A stretch of 64,000 bases of DNA, from the NCBI RefSeq assembly GCF_001955695.1, contig NZ_CP019236.1, positions 5,208,001 to 5,272,000 of the forward strand. Reading direction: 5' to 3'. Below, one piece after another: positions 35,379 through 44,884 of this stretch. The position numbers and the translations under genes were made by a program. Positions within the stretch are counted from its first letter, which is position 1; every line of letters starts with the position of its first letter. This stretch comes from Rhodoferax koreense. Its GTDB lineage: Bacteria > Pseudomonadota > Gammaproteobacteria > Burkholderiales > Burkholderiaceae_C. Below the pieces are notes generated by a model. That model was not told where the DNA came from. It made no database searches and saw only the letters and a list, made by a program, of their open reading frames with translations.

Positions 35379-36935
35379 ATGCCCTCCAAACCGACAAGCC
35401 TCAGCATTGCCAAGCGCCTGGGGATACTGATCGCCAGTGCGCTGCTCGGCGTGATCGTGCTGACGGCGCTCTTCCTGGTGTCCGAGCGCAGGTTGATCAT
35501 GCAGGAGCGCCAGGCCAGCGTGCGGCAGAACGTGGAATCGGCGCACAGCCTGATCGCCGCGTTCCACAAGCAGTTCACCGACGGCAAGCTCACTGAGGCC
35601 GCGGCCAAGCAGCAGGCGATGGCGGCCGTGCGCGCCATGCGCTACAGCGGCAACGAATACTTCTTCATCGTCGACTTCACGCCGACCATGGTGATGCACC
35701 CGATCCGCCCCGACCTCGAAGGCCAGAACGTCTCGGAAAACAAGGACCCGACCGGCAAGCGCCTGTTCGTCGAATTCGTGAACGTGGTCAAGGCCTCGGG
35801 CGCGGGCGACGTCGTCTACCTCTGGCCCAAGCCGGGCAGCGACCAGCCCGTGGAGAAGGCCTCGTACGTCGAGGGCTTCCAGCCCTGGGGCTGGATCGTC
35901 GGCTCGGGCGTCTACGTGGACACCGTGGACGCGCGTTTCCGAGAGCGCGCGATCACGTTCGGCCTGGGTGCGCTGGTGCTGGCCGCGGTACTGCTCGGCG
36001 TGGGCCTGTTGATCACCCGCAGCCTGTTGCGCGAACTCGGCGGCGAACCCGGGCTCGCCGCGCAACTGGCCGGCCGCATGGCCCAGGGCGACCTGTCCAC
36101 AAAGATCGAAGTCAAGCCGGGCGACACGGCGAGCCTGCTCCACGCGATGCGCAGCATGCGCGACAGCATCGCCGGTATCGTGGCCGAAGTGCGCACCGGC
36201 ACCGACGCCATTGCCGCCGCGTCGAGCCAGATCGCCTCGGGCAACAACGATCTCTCGGCGCGTACCGAACAACAGGCCAGTGCGCTGGAAGAAACCGCGG
36301 CCTCGATGGAGGAGCTCACCAGCACCGTGAAACAGAACGCCGACAACGCACGCCAGGCCAGCCAGCTCGCGGCCTCGGCCTCGCAAGTGGCGGCCCGGGG
36401 CGGCGCGGTGGTGGCCGAGGTGGTAAGCACCATGGGCACGGTGAACGCCTCGTCGAAGAAGATCGTGGACATCATCGGCGTCATCGACGGCATCGCCTTC
36501 CAGACCAACATCCTCGCGCTCAATGCCGCCGTGGAGGCTGCGCGGGCAGGCGAACAGGGCCGCGGCTTCGCGGTGGTGGCCTCGGAAGTGCGCGGGCTGG
36601 CGCAGCGCTCCGCCGCAGCGGCCAAGGAAATCAAGGCGCTGATCGACGACTCGGTCGGCAACGTGGCGCACAGCACCCGCCTCGTCGACCAGGCCGGCGC
36701 CACCATGGGCGAGGTGGTGCAAAGCGTGCAGCGCGTGACCGACATCATTGCCGAGATCGCCGCAGCCAGCCAGGAGCAGTCGCAGGGCATCGACCAGATC
36801 AACCAGGCCATCGCCGACATGGACGGCGTGACGCAACAGAACGCGGCGCTGGTCGAGGAAGCCGCCGCTGCGGCGTCCTCGATGCGCAGCCAGGCCGAGC
36901 AGCTGGCACAGCGGGTGAGCGTGTTCCGGCTGTAG
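35379..36935 (+). CDS. Methyl-accepting chemotaxis protein with single Cache domain
   Basis: A 518-aa chemoreceptor: TM1 near 13-32, a periplasmic sCache_2 domain ([41 protein letters not shown]), TM2 near 190-212, a HAMP linker, then the signalling domain with the hairpin tip [43 protein letters not shown]. It lacks a CheR-docking pentapeptide at the C-terminus. sCache_2 receptors usually sense carboxylates. Its start at 35379 is preceded by GGGAGA. It is divergent from the AEC carrier. Confidence 0.93.
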   Translation: MPSKPTSLSIAKRLGILIASALLGVIVLTALFLVSERRLIMQERQASVRQNVESAHSLIAAFHKQFTDGKLTEAAAKQQAMAAVRAMRYSGNEYFFIVDFTPTMVMHPIRPDLEGQNVSENKDPTGKRLFVEFVNVVKASGAGDVVYLWPKPGSDQPVEKASYVEGFQPWGWIVGSGVYVDTVDARFRERAITFGLGALVLAAVLLGVGLLITRSLLRELGGEPGLAAQLAGRMAQGDLSTKIEVKPGDTASLLHAMRSMRDSIAGIVAEVRTGTDAIAAASSQIASGNNDLSARTEQQASALEETAASMEELTSTVKQNADNARQASQLAASASQVAARGGAVVAEVVSTMGTVNASSKKIVDIIGVIDGIAFQTNILALNAAVEAARAGEQGRGFAVVASEVRGLAQRSAAAAKEIKALIDDSVGNVAHSTRLVDQAGATMGEVVQSVQRVTDIIAEIAAASQEQSQGIDQINQAIADMDGVTQQNAALVEEAAAAASSMRSQAEQLAQRVSVFRL

Positions 36936-36951
36936 CGTCCGGCGCGGCAAA

Positions 36952-37605
36952 ATGCGCCATGCCCATCCGTTGCGAAGCCAAGCCGTTTTGACCGCGCCAG
37001 CCCCCGCCCGCCCCGCCGCCCCGTCCGTGGGCAGGATCATCGACCGCGAAGAGATGGGCCGGCGCCTGCGCGCCGAGCGCAAGCACCGGGGGCTGACGCT
37101 GCGCGAGGTGGCACAGGCCTCGGGGGTGTCGCTGCCCACCCTGTCGAAGATGGAGCTCGGCCAGGTCTCGATCAGCTACCAGAAGTTCGTCGCCGTGGCC
37201 CGCGCGCTGGGCATCGACATGGCGCAGCTCTTCGAGCCCGACGTCGCCGGCGGCACGCAGCCCGCGCCGACCTTCGCCCACACCCGGCTCGACCAGGCGC
37301 CGACCTACGCCGGTGATCGGTACGACCACGTGATGCTGGCCGCCGAGTTCCCGCGCAAGAAGATGACACCGGTCTACAGCCGCATCCAGACGCGCGACCT
37401 GTCGGAGTTCCGCCAGTACAACCGCCATGCGGGGGAGGAGTTCCTCATGGTGATCGCCGGCACCCTGCAGATCTGTTTCGAGACCGGCGAGAAACTCACA
37501 CTGAACGCCTCGGAGTCGGTCTATTTCGACAGCGGCATCGGCCATGTCTACCTTGCGGTGGGCGCGCAGGATGCGCAGGTGTTGATCGTGATGAGCGACG
37601 CCTGA
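36952..37605 (+). CDS. XRE-family regulator with C-terminal cupin domain
   Basis: 217 residues. The helix-turn-helix spans ~35-90 (MGRRLRAERKHRGLTLREVAQASGVSLPTLSKMELGQVSISYQKFVAVARALGI). The cupin is at ~140-215 (HAGEEFLMVIAGTLQICFETGEKLTLNASESVYFDSGIGHVYLAVG). Such regulators bind a small metabolite in the cupin and control neighbouring catabolic or transport genes. TTG at 36988 is an alternative start. Upstream of the next gene lies a set of nested repeats that could be its site. Confidence 0.88.
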   Translation: MRHAHPLRSQAVLTAPAPARPAAPSVGRIIDREEMGRRLRAERKHRGLTLREVAQASGVSLPTLSKMELGQVSISYQKFVAVARALGIDMAQLFEPDVAGGTQPAPTFAHTRLDQAPTYAGDRYDHVMLAAEFPRKKMTPVYSRIQTRDLSEFRQYNRHAGEEFLMVIAGTLQICFETGEKLTLNASESVYFDSGIGHVYLAVGAQDAQVLIVMSDA

Positions 37606-37621
37606 CCGGCCATCGATCCAA

Positions 37622-37663
37622 GACGCGCATCAATCCATCCCCAATTTGGATTGGACGCGCATC
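37622..37663. promoter_or_regulatory. Nested direct and inverted repeats before the Bug-type binding protein gene
   Basis: GACGCGCATC occurs at 37622-37631 and 37654-37663. Between the copies CAATCCA (37631-37637) and TGGATTG (37647-37653) are perfect inverted arms, and CCAATTTGG (37641-37649) is a small palindrome. The array lies 70 bp before the start of the next gene and just after the XRE-cupin regulator, as an operator would. Confidence 0.45.
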
Positions 37664-37732
37664 GGTCCGTGGTGCTGTACTCCACCCACGCCGGCCCAAG
37701 AGCCAGCGGGTACCCCAAACGGAGACAAGAAC

Positions 37733-38710
37733 ATGGCCAACCGCCGCCACATCCTGCAGTCCCTCGGCGCCTTTCCGATGCTCGCCGCCTTCGGCGTCAG
37801 CCATGCCGAAGCCTGGCCCAGCCGGCCGCTGCGCATCGTCGTGCCCAACGCGCCCGGCGGCACGTCCGACATCATCGGCAGGCTGCTCACCAAACCCTTG
37901 TCCGATGCGCTCGGCCAGCCGGTGATCATCGAGAACCGCGCCGGGGCCGGCGGCAACATCGGCGCCGCAGCCGTGGCGCAAGCCACCGACCAGCACACCG
38001 TGCTGCTGTGCGACGTGGGCGGGCTGGCCATCAGCCCGTCGATCTACAAGACGCTGCCCTACAACCTGGACCGCGACCTGCAGGGCGTGGCCATGCTGGC
38101 GCAATCGCCGCACCTGCTGGCCGTGCACCCGTCGGTGGAGGCCAACAACCTGCAGGAGCTGATCGCGCTGTCCAAACGCACCAGGCTCAACGTGGCGCTG
38201 GCCGGCCAGGGCACGCCGAACCACCTGGCCACCGTGCAGCTGGCGCAGATCACCGGCATCCAGTGGCAACACGTGCCGTACAAGGGCGGCGCACCGGCCG
38301 TGGGCGACACGGTGGCCAACGTGACGCAGGCCGTGCTCAACGGCATGGCGGCCACCTATCCGCAGGTGCAGGGCGGCAAGCTCAAGGCCATCGGCGTGGC
38401 CGGCAAGACGCGTTCACCGCTGCTGCCGAACCTGCCCACACTGGCCGAACAGGGCGCGACCGATTTCGAATCGGGCACCTGGCAGGGCGTCACCGTGTCC
38501 TCGAAACTGCCGAAAGACCAGGTGGCGCGGCTGCATGCCGAGTTGGTGCGGATCGTGCAGGAGCCGGCCTTGCGCGCGCAACTGCGCGATGCGGGCGTGG
38601 ACATGGTGGCGATGTCGCCGGTCGAGACCACGCAGTTCATCGCCAGGGACCGCGTGCGCTGGGCCAAGGTCGTCAAACAAGCCGGCAACACCATCGAAGG
38701 TTCCACCTGA
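37733..38710 (+). CDS. Bug/TctC-family periplasmic binding protein
   Basis: A 325-aa solute receptor of the tripartite tricarboxylate transporter class, hugely expanded in Burkholderiales. The N-terminus MANRRHILQSLGAFPMLAAFGVSHAEA is a signal peptide. The mature start WPSRPLRIVVPNAPGGTSDIIGRLLTKPLSDALGQPVIIENRAGAGGNIGA and the VPYKGGAPAVGDTVANVTQ segment are typical. No TctA/TctB membrane genes are nearby, so it must work with distant partners or as a sensor. It is followed 22 bp later by the dehydrogenase gene. Confidence 0.9.
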   Translation: MANRRHILQSLGAFPMLAAFGVSHAEAWPSRPLRIVVPNAPGGTSDIIGRLLTKPLSDALGQPVIIENRAGAGGNIGAAAVAQATDQHTVLLCDVGGLAISPSIYKTLPYNLDRDLQGVAMLAQSPHLLAVHPSVEANNLQELIALSKRTRLNVALAGQGTPNHLATVQLAQITGIQWQHVPYKGGAPAVGDTVANVTQAVLNGMAATYPQVQGGKLKAIGVAGKTRSPLLPNLPTLAEQGATDFESGTWQGVTVSSKLPKDQVARLHAELVRIVQEPALRAQLRDAGVDMVAMSPVETTQFIARDRVRWAKVVKQAGNTIEGST

Positions 38711-38732
38711 GTCTGTTTTCTTCAAGTCATCC

Positions 38733-39800
38733 ATGCCCCTTCCAACCAAACTGCCCATCGCGCAACTCACGCGCTTCGCCACCGAACTGTTCTGCGCCGC
38801 CGGCATGGACGCCGACAAGGCCGCCACCGTGGCACGCTACCTGGTGTTGACCGACACCATGGGTCGGCGCACCCACGGCCTGGCCATGGCGCCGCTGTAC
38901 CTGGCCGATATCGCCAAGGGCGGCATGGCGCTGACCGGCGCGCCCGAGGTGGTGAAAGACACCGGCGCCACCCTGGTCTGGGACGGCGGCTACCTGCCCG
39001 GCCTGTGGCTGATGGACCAGGCCATCACGCTCGGCATGCAGCGCGCGGCCGAGCTCGGCGTGGTCACCTTCGCCATCCGCCGCAGCCACCACATCGGCTG
39101 CCTCGCGGCACTCGTGAAGCAGGCGGCCGACCAGGGTTTCATCGCCATCGTGCAGAACTCCGAACCGGCCGCGCGCCGCGTGGCGCCCTACGGTGGCCGG
39201 GAGGCGCTGTTCACACCGAACCCGATGGCCATCGGCTATCCGGCGGGCGAACTGCCTGTGCTGGTGGACATCTGCGCGTCCATCACCACCACCTCGATGA
39301 CGCGCACCAAGTTCGCGGCCGGCGAAACCTTCGACCATCCCTGGCTGCTCGACGGCCAGGGCCGGCCCACGCGCGACCCGGCCGTGCTGGAGCACACCGA
39401 GCCGCGCGGCTCGCTGCAGCTCATCGGCGGCCAGGAATACGGCCACAAGGGCTTCGGCCTGGCGCTGATGATCGAGGCGCTGTCGCAAGGCCTGTCGGGC
39501 CACGGCCGTGCGGACGCACCCAGGCGCTGGGGCGGCAACGTCTTCCTGCAGGTGCTGAACCCTGAATTCTTCGCGGGCGCCGAGGCCTTCGAGCAGCAGA
39601 CCGCATTCTTCGCGCAGCAATGCCGCGACAGCGCGCCGATCCGGCCGGAGCAGCCGGTGCGCATCCCCGGCGACCAGGTGGCGCGGCATATTGCTGCGGC
39701 CGAGGCCGAAGGCGTAGCCTGCGATGCAGTGACCTGGGCCGCGCTGGCGGCCTGCGCCGACCAGCTCGGCGTGGCCCTGCCCGCCGAGGAAACCGCCTGA
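38733..39800 (+). CDS. Malate/L-lactate/ureidoglycolate dehydrogenase family (Ldh2) oxidoreductase
   Basis: A 355-aa NAD(P)-dependent 2-hydroxyacid dehydrogenase of the Ldh2/sulfolactate type. The family histidine is in RRSHHIGCLAALV (catalytic His region). Nearby segments are the N-terminal MGRRTHGLAMAPLYLADI and TPNPMAIGYPAGELPVLVDICAS (substrate and nucleotide pocket) and GGQEYGHKGFGLALMIEAL. The substrate is unknown. It forms a small unit with the Bug receptor, and the LysR gene follows. Confidence 0.88.
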   Translation: MPLPTKLPIAQLTRFATELFCAAGMDADKAATVARYLVLTDTMGRRTHGLAMAPLYLADIAKGGMALTGAPEVVKDTGATLVWDGGYLPGLWLMDQAITLGMQRAAELGVVTFAIRRSHHIGCLAALVKQAADQGFIAIVQNSEPAARRVAPYGGREALFTPNPMAIGYPAGELPVLVDICASITTTSMTRTKFAAGETFDHPWLLDGQGRPTRDPAVLEHTEPRGSLQLIGGQEYGHKGFGLALMIEALSQGLSGHGRADAPRRWGGNVFLQVLNPEFFAGAEAFEQQTAFFAQQCRDSAPIRPEQPVRIPGDQVARHIAAAEAEGVACDAVTWAALAACADQLGVALPAEETA

Positions 39801-39851
39801 GCTAGGATCACCGCTCCGCCAACCATCCACCGCGCCGCACGGCGCACCGCC

Positions 39852-40754
39852 ATGTTCCAGCTCAGCCAGATCCGCTGCTTCGTCGTGCTGGCCAACGAAC
39901 TGCACTTCGGCCGCGCCGCCGTGCGGCTGCACATGACGCAGCCGCCACTGAGCCGGCAGATCCAGCAGCTCGAGGCCGCGCTCGGCGTGCAATTGCTGGA
40001 GCGCACGCAACGCAACGTGCAGCTCACGCCGGCCGGCAAGGCTTTCCTGCCCGAAGCCGAGTACCTGATGCAGTTGAGCCAGTCCGCCGCCTCGGTGGCG
40101 CGCCGCGCGGCCCAGGGCGAAGCCGGCACCGTGCGGCTGGGCTACGTGGCCGGCGCGAGCTTCGGCTTCATGCCGCGCATCGTGGCCGCCGCCAACAAGC
40201 AGTTGCCGGGTCTGGACATCGTGCTGCGTGACCTCAGCACCACCGAACAGTTCGAGGCCCTGCGTTCGGGCCGGCTCGACGTGGGCATCACGCGCTCGCC
40301 GGCCGACCACGCCGACCTGCGCAGCGCCAGCGTGCTGCGCGAACCCTTCGTGGCCGCGCTGCCCGCCGCCCACCCGCTGGCCGCCAGGCGCAAACTCGCC
40401 ATCGAAGCCCTCCACGGGCAGGACCTGATCATGTACGAGCCCGGCCAGGGTGGCAGCATGTACGAACTGCTCACCGCCGCCTTCCATGCCGCACGGGTGG
40501 CGCCGCGCTATGTGCAGCACGTGCGCCAGACGTATTGCCTGATGGGCCTGGTCGGCAGCGGCATCGGCATCGCGCTGATCCAGGCTTCGGCCGCGCGGCT
40601 GCGCATGCCCGGCGTGGCGGTGCGGCCCATCGGCCTGCCGGCGGCGGCGGTGTCCGAATTCCACCTGGCCTGGCGCGCGGCGGACGAAGCGGCGAATCCG
40701 GCGGTCGAGCGCTTCCGGCAACTGGTGTTGGCCGATGCCGGAAAAGCCGCATAG
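39852..40754 (+). CDS. LysR-family transcriptional regulator
   Basis: 300 residues. The winged HTH is MFQLSQIRCFVVLANELHFGRAAVRLHMTQPPLSRQIQQLEAALGVQLLERTQR; a periplasmic-binding-protein-like effector domain follows. The VRLGYVAGASFGFMPRIVAAANKQLPGLDIVLRDLSTTEQFEAL stretch resembles regulators of aromatic and carboxylate catabolism. It lies 51 bp after the dehydrogenase gene on the same strand rather than divergent, so the usual LysR target arrangement is absent. Confidence 0.92.
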   Translation: MFQLSQIRCFVVLANELHFGRAAVRLHMTQPPLSRQIQQLEAALGVQLLERTQRNVQLTPAGKAFLPEAEYLMQLSQSAASVARRAAQGEAGTVRLGYVAGASFGFMPRIVAAANKQLPGLDIVLRDLSTTEQFEALRSGRLDVGITRSPADHADLRSASVLREPFVAALPAAHPLAARRKLAIEALHGQDLIMYEPGQGGSMYELLTAAFHAARVAPRYVQHVRQTYCLMGLVGSGIGIALIQASAARLRMPGVAVRPIGLPAAAVSEFHLAWRAADEAANPAVERFRQLVLADAGKAA

Positions 40755-40799
40755 GGCCCGCACACGGCGCCGCCACGCCGGGTCGTTATCCTCGGGGTT

Positions 40800-42461
40800 A
40801 TGTACGCCTCTTTCTTCGGCCTGAGCCAGGACCCGTTTTCCATCGCGCCCGACCCGCGCTACCTGTTCATGAGCGAACGCCACCGCGAGGCGCTGGCACA
40901 CCTGCTGTACGGCCTGGGCGGCGGGGGCGGCTTCGTGCTGCTGACCGGCGAGATCGGCACCGGCAAGACCACGGTGTGCCGCTGCTTCCTGGAGCAGATC
41001 CCGGCCGACTGCAATGTCGCCTACATCTTCAACCCCAAGCTCACGGTGGGCGAACTGCTGCAGTCGGTCTGCGACGAGTTCGGCATCCCCCACGGCCACA
41101 ATGGACCGGGCGAGGAAACCGCCAAGGACTGCATCGACCCGCTGAACGCCTTCCTGCTGCGCACGCATGCGGCCGGCCAGCATAACGTGCTGATCATCGA
41201 CGAGGCGCAGAACCTCTCGGCCGACGTGCTCGAGCAGTTGCGCCTGCTGACCAACCTCGAGACCAACGAACGCAAGCTGCTGCAGATCATCCTCATCGGC
41301 CAGCCCGAACTGCGCACGCTGCTGGCGCGGCCCGAACTGGAACAGCTGGCGCAGCGCGTGATCGCGCGCTTCCACCTGGATGCGCTGAGCCTGGCCGAGA
41401 CCGAACACTACATCGCCCACCGCCTGGCCATCGGCGGACGGCACGGCGCGCTGCCCTTCGACCGCGCGGCGCTGCAACTCGTGCACCGCATGACGCACGG
41501 CGTGCCGCGGCGCATCAACCTGCTGTGTGGCCGCGCGCTGCTCGGCGCCTATGCCACCGGCCAGTCGGTGGTGGACCGCAAGATCGTGGCCAAGGCCGGC
41601 ACCGAGGTGTTCGGCGACCTGCCGGCGGCACGCAGCGCGGGCCATCCCAAGGCGGTGGCCGCGGGCCTGGGCCTGGTGGCGGGCGTTGCGCTGCTGGCCG
41701 GGCTGGGCTGGGCCATGGGCGTCAAGTTGCCGTGGACCGGCGCATCACCCACCGCCGCATCATCCGCCGCCGGCCCGCACATCGCCGCCGCGCGGCCTGC
41801 GGCCTCCCAGGCATCCGCAGCCCTGGCGGCCACTGCGACTGCCGCGGCCACCGATCACTTCGCCGACCTCTTCACCACCTTGCCGCGCGCCGAGGACGCG
41901 GCCTGGCGGGCCCTCGCCGCGGACTGGAAAGCCACGCCGGACGCCGCTGCCGACCCCTGCGAGGCCTTGCCGGCCCAGGGCCTGCAGTGTTTCCGCAGCA
42001 CGCGCACCAGCCTGGCGCTGATCCGCCAGCTCGACCGGCCGGGCCTGCTGACGCTCACCGATGCCCAGGGCCGGCCGGCCTACGCACTGCTGCGGGGGCT
42101 CGACGCCCGGAACGCGACCTTGCTCGTCAACGGCCAACCGCGAGCCGTGCCGCTGGCCACCCTCGCCTTGTACTGGCGCGGCGAATACGCCACCTTGTGG
42201 CGCACGCCGCCGCTGGACGACCGGCTCAAGGGAGAAAAAGCCCGCGCAGCCGCGACCGCGCAGTGGGTGAGCCAGCAACTCGCAACCCTGCCCGGTGTGG
42301 CCACGCCGGCCAGCGGCGCAGCAGCCGGCGACAGCCCGCGCGAACGGATCTACCGCTTCCAGCTCGCGCAAGGCCTGGTGCCCGACGGCCAGGCCGGCCC
42401 GATCACGCTGATGCTGCTCAACCGCGCCACCGGCGTGGCCGAACCGCAGTTGCAAAAATAA
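40800..42461 (+). CDS. gspA: GspA/ExeA-like AAA ATPase
   Basis: A 553-aa inner-membrane ATPase that helps place the type II secretion secretin through the peptidoglycan. N-terminal MYASFFGLSQDPFSIAPDPRYLFMSERHREALAHLLYG and Walker A GEIGTGKTT are diagnostic; Walker B is VLIIDEAQNL. A transmembrane helix lies near 295-312 (VAAGLGLVAGVALLAGLGWAMG) and a C-terminal peptidoglycan-binding repeat (YRFQLAQGLVPDGQAGPITLMLLN) is periplasmic. The partner gspB follows 11 bp later. No other type II secretion genes are in view. Confidence 0.9.
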   Translation: MYASFFGLSQDPFSIAPDPRYLFMSERHREALAHLLYGLGGGGGFVLLTGEIGTGKTTVCRCFLEQIPADCNVAYIFNPKLTVGELLQSVCDEFGIPHGHNGPGEETAKDCIDPLNAFLLRTHAAGQHNVLIIDEAQNLSADVLEQLRLLTNLETNERKLLQIILIGQPELRTLLARPELEQLAQRVIARFHLDALSLAETEHYIAHRLAIGGRHGALPFDRAALQLVHRMTHGVPRRINLLCGRALLGAYATGQSVVDRKIVAKAGTEVFGDLPAARSAGHPKAVAAGLGLVAGVALLAGLGWAMGVKLPWTGASPTAASSAAGPHIAAARPAASQASAALAATATAAATDHFADLFTTLPRAEDAAWRALAADWKATPDAAADPCEALPAQGLQCFRSTRTSLALIRQLDRPGLLTLTDAQGRPAYALLRGLDARNATLLVNGQPRAVPLATLALYWRGEYATLWRTPPLDDRLKGEKARAAATAQWVSQQLATLPGVATPASGAAAGDSPRERIYRFQLAQGLVPDGQAGPITLMLLNRATGVAEPQLQK

Positions 42462-42472
42462 ACACCCACGCC

Positions 42473-43165
42473 ATGTCCTACATCCTCGAAGCCCTGAAAC
42501 GTGCCGACGCCGAGCGCGACCGCGGCGCCGTGCCCACGCTGCACAGCCACGCGATGCCGGCCGCGGCCCAGACGCGCCCGCGCGCGCCCATCGCCAACTG
42601 GATCGCGGCCGGCGCGCTGCTGGCCCTGTTGGTGGTCGCCGCCCTGTGGTGGACGCTGGGACGCCAGCCCGCACCGGTGGTGCTGGCCCCCGTGGTGACG
42701 CCGTCACCGGCACCGGCCGTGGTGGCCGCCGCGCCGGCGCTACCAGCCGCACCGGCGGCGCCCGTCGCCGTGGCACCGCCAAGGCCCGCACCGTCGGCGC
42801 CGCCGCGCAAGGCCGCGGAGCCGCCCCGCGCCGCCGCGGCACGCCCTGCCGCATCGGCCGCCGCCACTGCCGCGCCCCCGCAAGCGGCAGCACCCGCACC
42901 GGCGCCGCGGACCTCGGCGGCGCCAACCGCCGCCAGCCTGATCTACAACGTGGCGGAGCTGCCCGACGATATCCGCGCGCAGTTGCCCAAGCTTTCGATC
43001 AGTGGCGTCACCTATTCGGCCCAGGCCGCCTACCGCATGCTCATCGTCAACGGCCAGGTGCTGCACGAAGGCGACGAGCCCGCGCCGGGCCTGACGCTGG
43101 AGACGATCCGGCAGAAGGACATGGTGCTGCGCTTCAAGGGCTACCGGTACAGCGTGGGTTATTGA
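42473..43165 (+). CDS. gspB: GspB-like general secretion pathway protein
   Basis: 230 residues. MSYILEALKRADAERDRG is the conserved GspB N-terminus; a transmembrane helix follows (IAAGALLALLVVAALWW), then ~100 residues of Ala/Pro-rich linker. The C-terminal domain (LPKLSISGVTYSAQAAYRMLIVNGQVLHEGDEPAPGLTLETIRQKDMVLRFKGYRYSV) is the GspB periplasmic domain. It partners the ATPase encoded just upstream. Confidence 0.9.
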   Translation: MSYILEALKRADAERDRGAVPTLHSHAMPAAAQTRPRAPIANWIAAGALLALLVVAALWWTLGRQPAPVVLAPVVTPSPAPAVVAAAPALPAAPAAPVAVAPPRPAPSAPPRKAAEPPRAAAARPAASAAATAAPPQAAAPAPAPRTSAAPTAASLIYNVAELPDDIRAQLPKLSISGVTYSAQAAYRMLIVNGQVLHEGDEPAPGLTLETIRQKDMVLRFKGYRYSVGY

Positions 43166-43213
43166 ACCGGCCGCCATGGCGGCCCGCCGCAAGATTTCGA
43201 GCCCGAGCCCGCC

Positions 43214-44104
43214 TCAATGCTGGTGGGGCGATCCCGCCGCGGCGGCGCCTTCGGGTATCCCCACCGGCACGCTCACCTCCAGCGCGCTCTTCACGCCCTT
43301 GGCATCTTCGAAGCGCAGCGTCAGCGGCAGGTTCGTGCCCTTGGTGATGGGCTGCTTCAGGTCCATCAGCATCACGTGGTAACCGCCGGGGCTGAGTTCC
43401 ACGGTCTTGCGCGGCGGCAGGTCGAGGCCGCCCTTGAGCTCGCGCATCTTCATCACGTCGCCTTCCATCTTCATCTCGTGCACCTCCGCCACGCCGGCCG
43501 CGGGCGTGGAGAGGCTGACCAGGCGCGCGCCCGACGGCGCGCTGAGCTTCATGAAGGCCCCGGTGCCGCTCTGGCCCGGCACGGCCGGGCGCACCCAGGC
43601 GTCCTTCACGTCCACCGCGGCCACGCCGGGGGCGAGCACGTCGAGCCGCGCCGCGGGCGAAACCAGCTTCTCGCCGGCCGCACCGGTGGGCAACTGTGCC
43701 CAGTCGGCACTGCCCACGTCGCAGCTCTGCAGCACCTTGAAGTACAGCGGGCCGGGCGTGGACGTGAGCCTGCCGCGCAGGATGAACTCGGCTTTGTCGT
43801 GGCCCGCCAGGGCCTTGTCGGGGCTGTCCGGTGTCCAGCGGACCTGCGGCTCACCCTCTTTCTGGACTTCGAGCTTCCAGCCAGCACGCGGCACGGCCTC
43901 GGCCAGCGTGAAGCCCTTGGGCAGGCGCACCGTGATGCCGGTGGTGGCCTTGGCGCCTTCGCAGGCATGGCCGACGCGGAACGCAGCCTCGTAGTCGCTG
44001 CCGGCCGCGGCACCGCCGGGCGGCAGTGTGACGTGGGCCGAGGCAGCGCCGGTGAACACGGCCAAAGCCGCCAGAGCGAGGGGTGCAGGGAATTTTTTCT
44101 TCAT
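43214..44104 (-). CDS. DUF1775 (YcnI-like) and PCu(A)C copper chaperone fusion
   Basis: A 296-aa periplasmic protein with signal peptide MKKKFPAPLALAALAVFTGAASA. The mature start HVTLPPGGAAAG is the DUF1775/YcnI copper-binding N-terminus. Residues ~170-285 are a PCu(A)C domain (VKDAWVRPAVPGQSGTGAFMKLS) with the Cu(I) ligands in EVHEMKMEGDVMKM and GGYHVMLMDLK. PCu(A)C domains deliver copper to cytochrome oxidase. The start at 44104 gives the signal. The next gene on the strand, DUF2946, is also copper-linked. Confidence 0.9.
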   Translation of the reverse strand: MKKKFPAPLALAALAVFTGAASAHVTLPPGGAAAGSDYEAAFRVGHACEGAKATTGITVRLPKGFTLAEAVPRAGWKLEVQKEGEPQVRWTPDSPDKALAGHDKAEFILRGRLTSTPGPLYFKVLQSCDVGSADWAQLPTGAAGEKLVSPAARLDVLAPGVAAVDVKDAWVRPAVPGQSGTGAFMKLSAPSGARLVSLSTPAAGVAEVHEMKMEGDVMKMRELKGGLDLPPRKTVELSPGGYHVMLMDLKQPITKGTNLPLTLRFEDAKGVKSALEVSVPVGIPEGAAAAGSPHQH

Positions 44105-44350
44105 GTGGATCTCTTGGTCGGGTGGAGTCGGGGTGGGGCCGCCATGGCGCGCCCGGGCCCATGGCTGGCGGATGGGCGCGGGCCGACCTGCATGGCCCGC
44201 TGTCGGGGCCGGGCCACGAGGCGCCGGTGCGATGGTGTGGTTCAAAGGATGGCTTCCCACGGCGCCCGCCAGGGGCACCGCTGATCAATGCAAAAAGTGT
44301 TCGAAACGCTCGGCCCACGGGCGCGATACGCTACGAAATCGATAGCCGGA

Positions 44351-44734
44351 TCAGAAAAGCGTCGGTGGGCCGCGCGCCGGCAGGGGCGCAGCCGTGGCCG
44401 CGGCGATGCGCGCCGCCGGAATCGACTGCATGGCATGCGACAGCGGCACGAGCACCGGCAGCGACACGTTCGGCGCCGGCGGCAGCGGGCCGCCCAGCAC
44501 GCACAGCGGGCAGTCCATGTGGCCCATGCCGACCTCCTGCACGCCATCGTCCGTATGCACGACGGCCTTGACCGCGCCGGCACTGGTGCAGACCAGCTCC
44601 ACCGACTGCGGATGCACGATCGGCGAGGCGATGGCGGCGCCGAGCGACAACACGAACCACAGCATCACCCACCGCGCGAAGGCAACACGCAGGCGCGCGC
44701 CGGTCGAAGATGGAGGATGGGCCGTGGAGAACAT
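44351..44734 (-). CDS. DUF2946 family membrane-associated protein
   Basis: 127 residues with one hydrophobic N-terminal segment (ARWVMLWFVLSLGAAIASPI), a central GMGHMDCPLC motif of the DUF2946 kind and a Pro/Ala-rich tail. DUF2946 genes are often found with copper or TonB-linked genes. It lies 246 bp upstream of the DUF1775-PCu(A)C gene on the same strand. The gap shows no gene, only GC-rich sequence. Confidence 0.8.
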   Translation of the reverse strand: MFSTAHPPSSTGARLRVAFARWVMLWFVLSLGAAIASPIVHPQSVELVCTSAGAVKAVVHTDDGVQEVGMGHMDCPLCVLGGPLPPAPNVSLPVLVPLSHAMQSIPAARIAAATAAPLPARGPPTLF

Positions 44735-44884
44735 GGTCGGCAGATTATCAACCAGGATGGCCACCACGACCCGCGGCCTACAAGAACAGGGTATGAAGAC
44801 CGACACGCCCGCCGATCGCACGGCGGCCCAATGGAGGGAAGGCGCTGTTGCCTTTGCATGTTTTACCAACCGAGGATGAGAACC

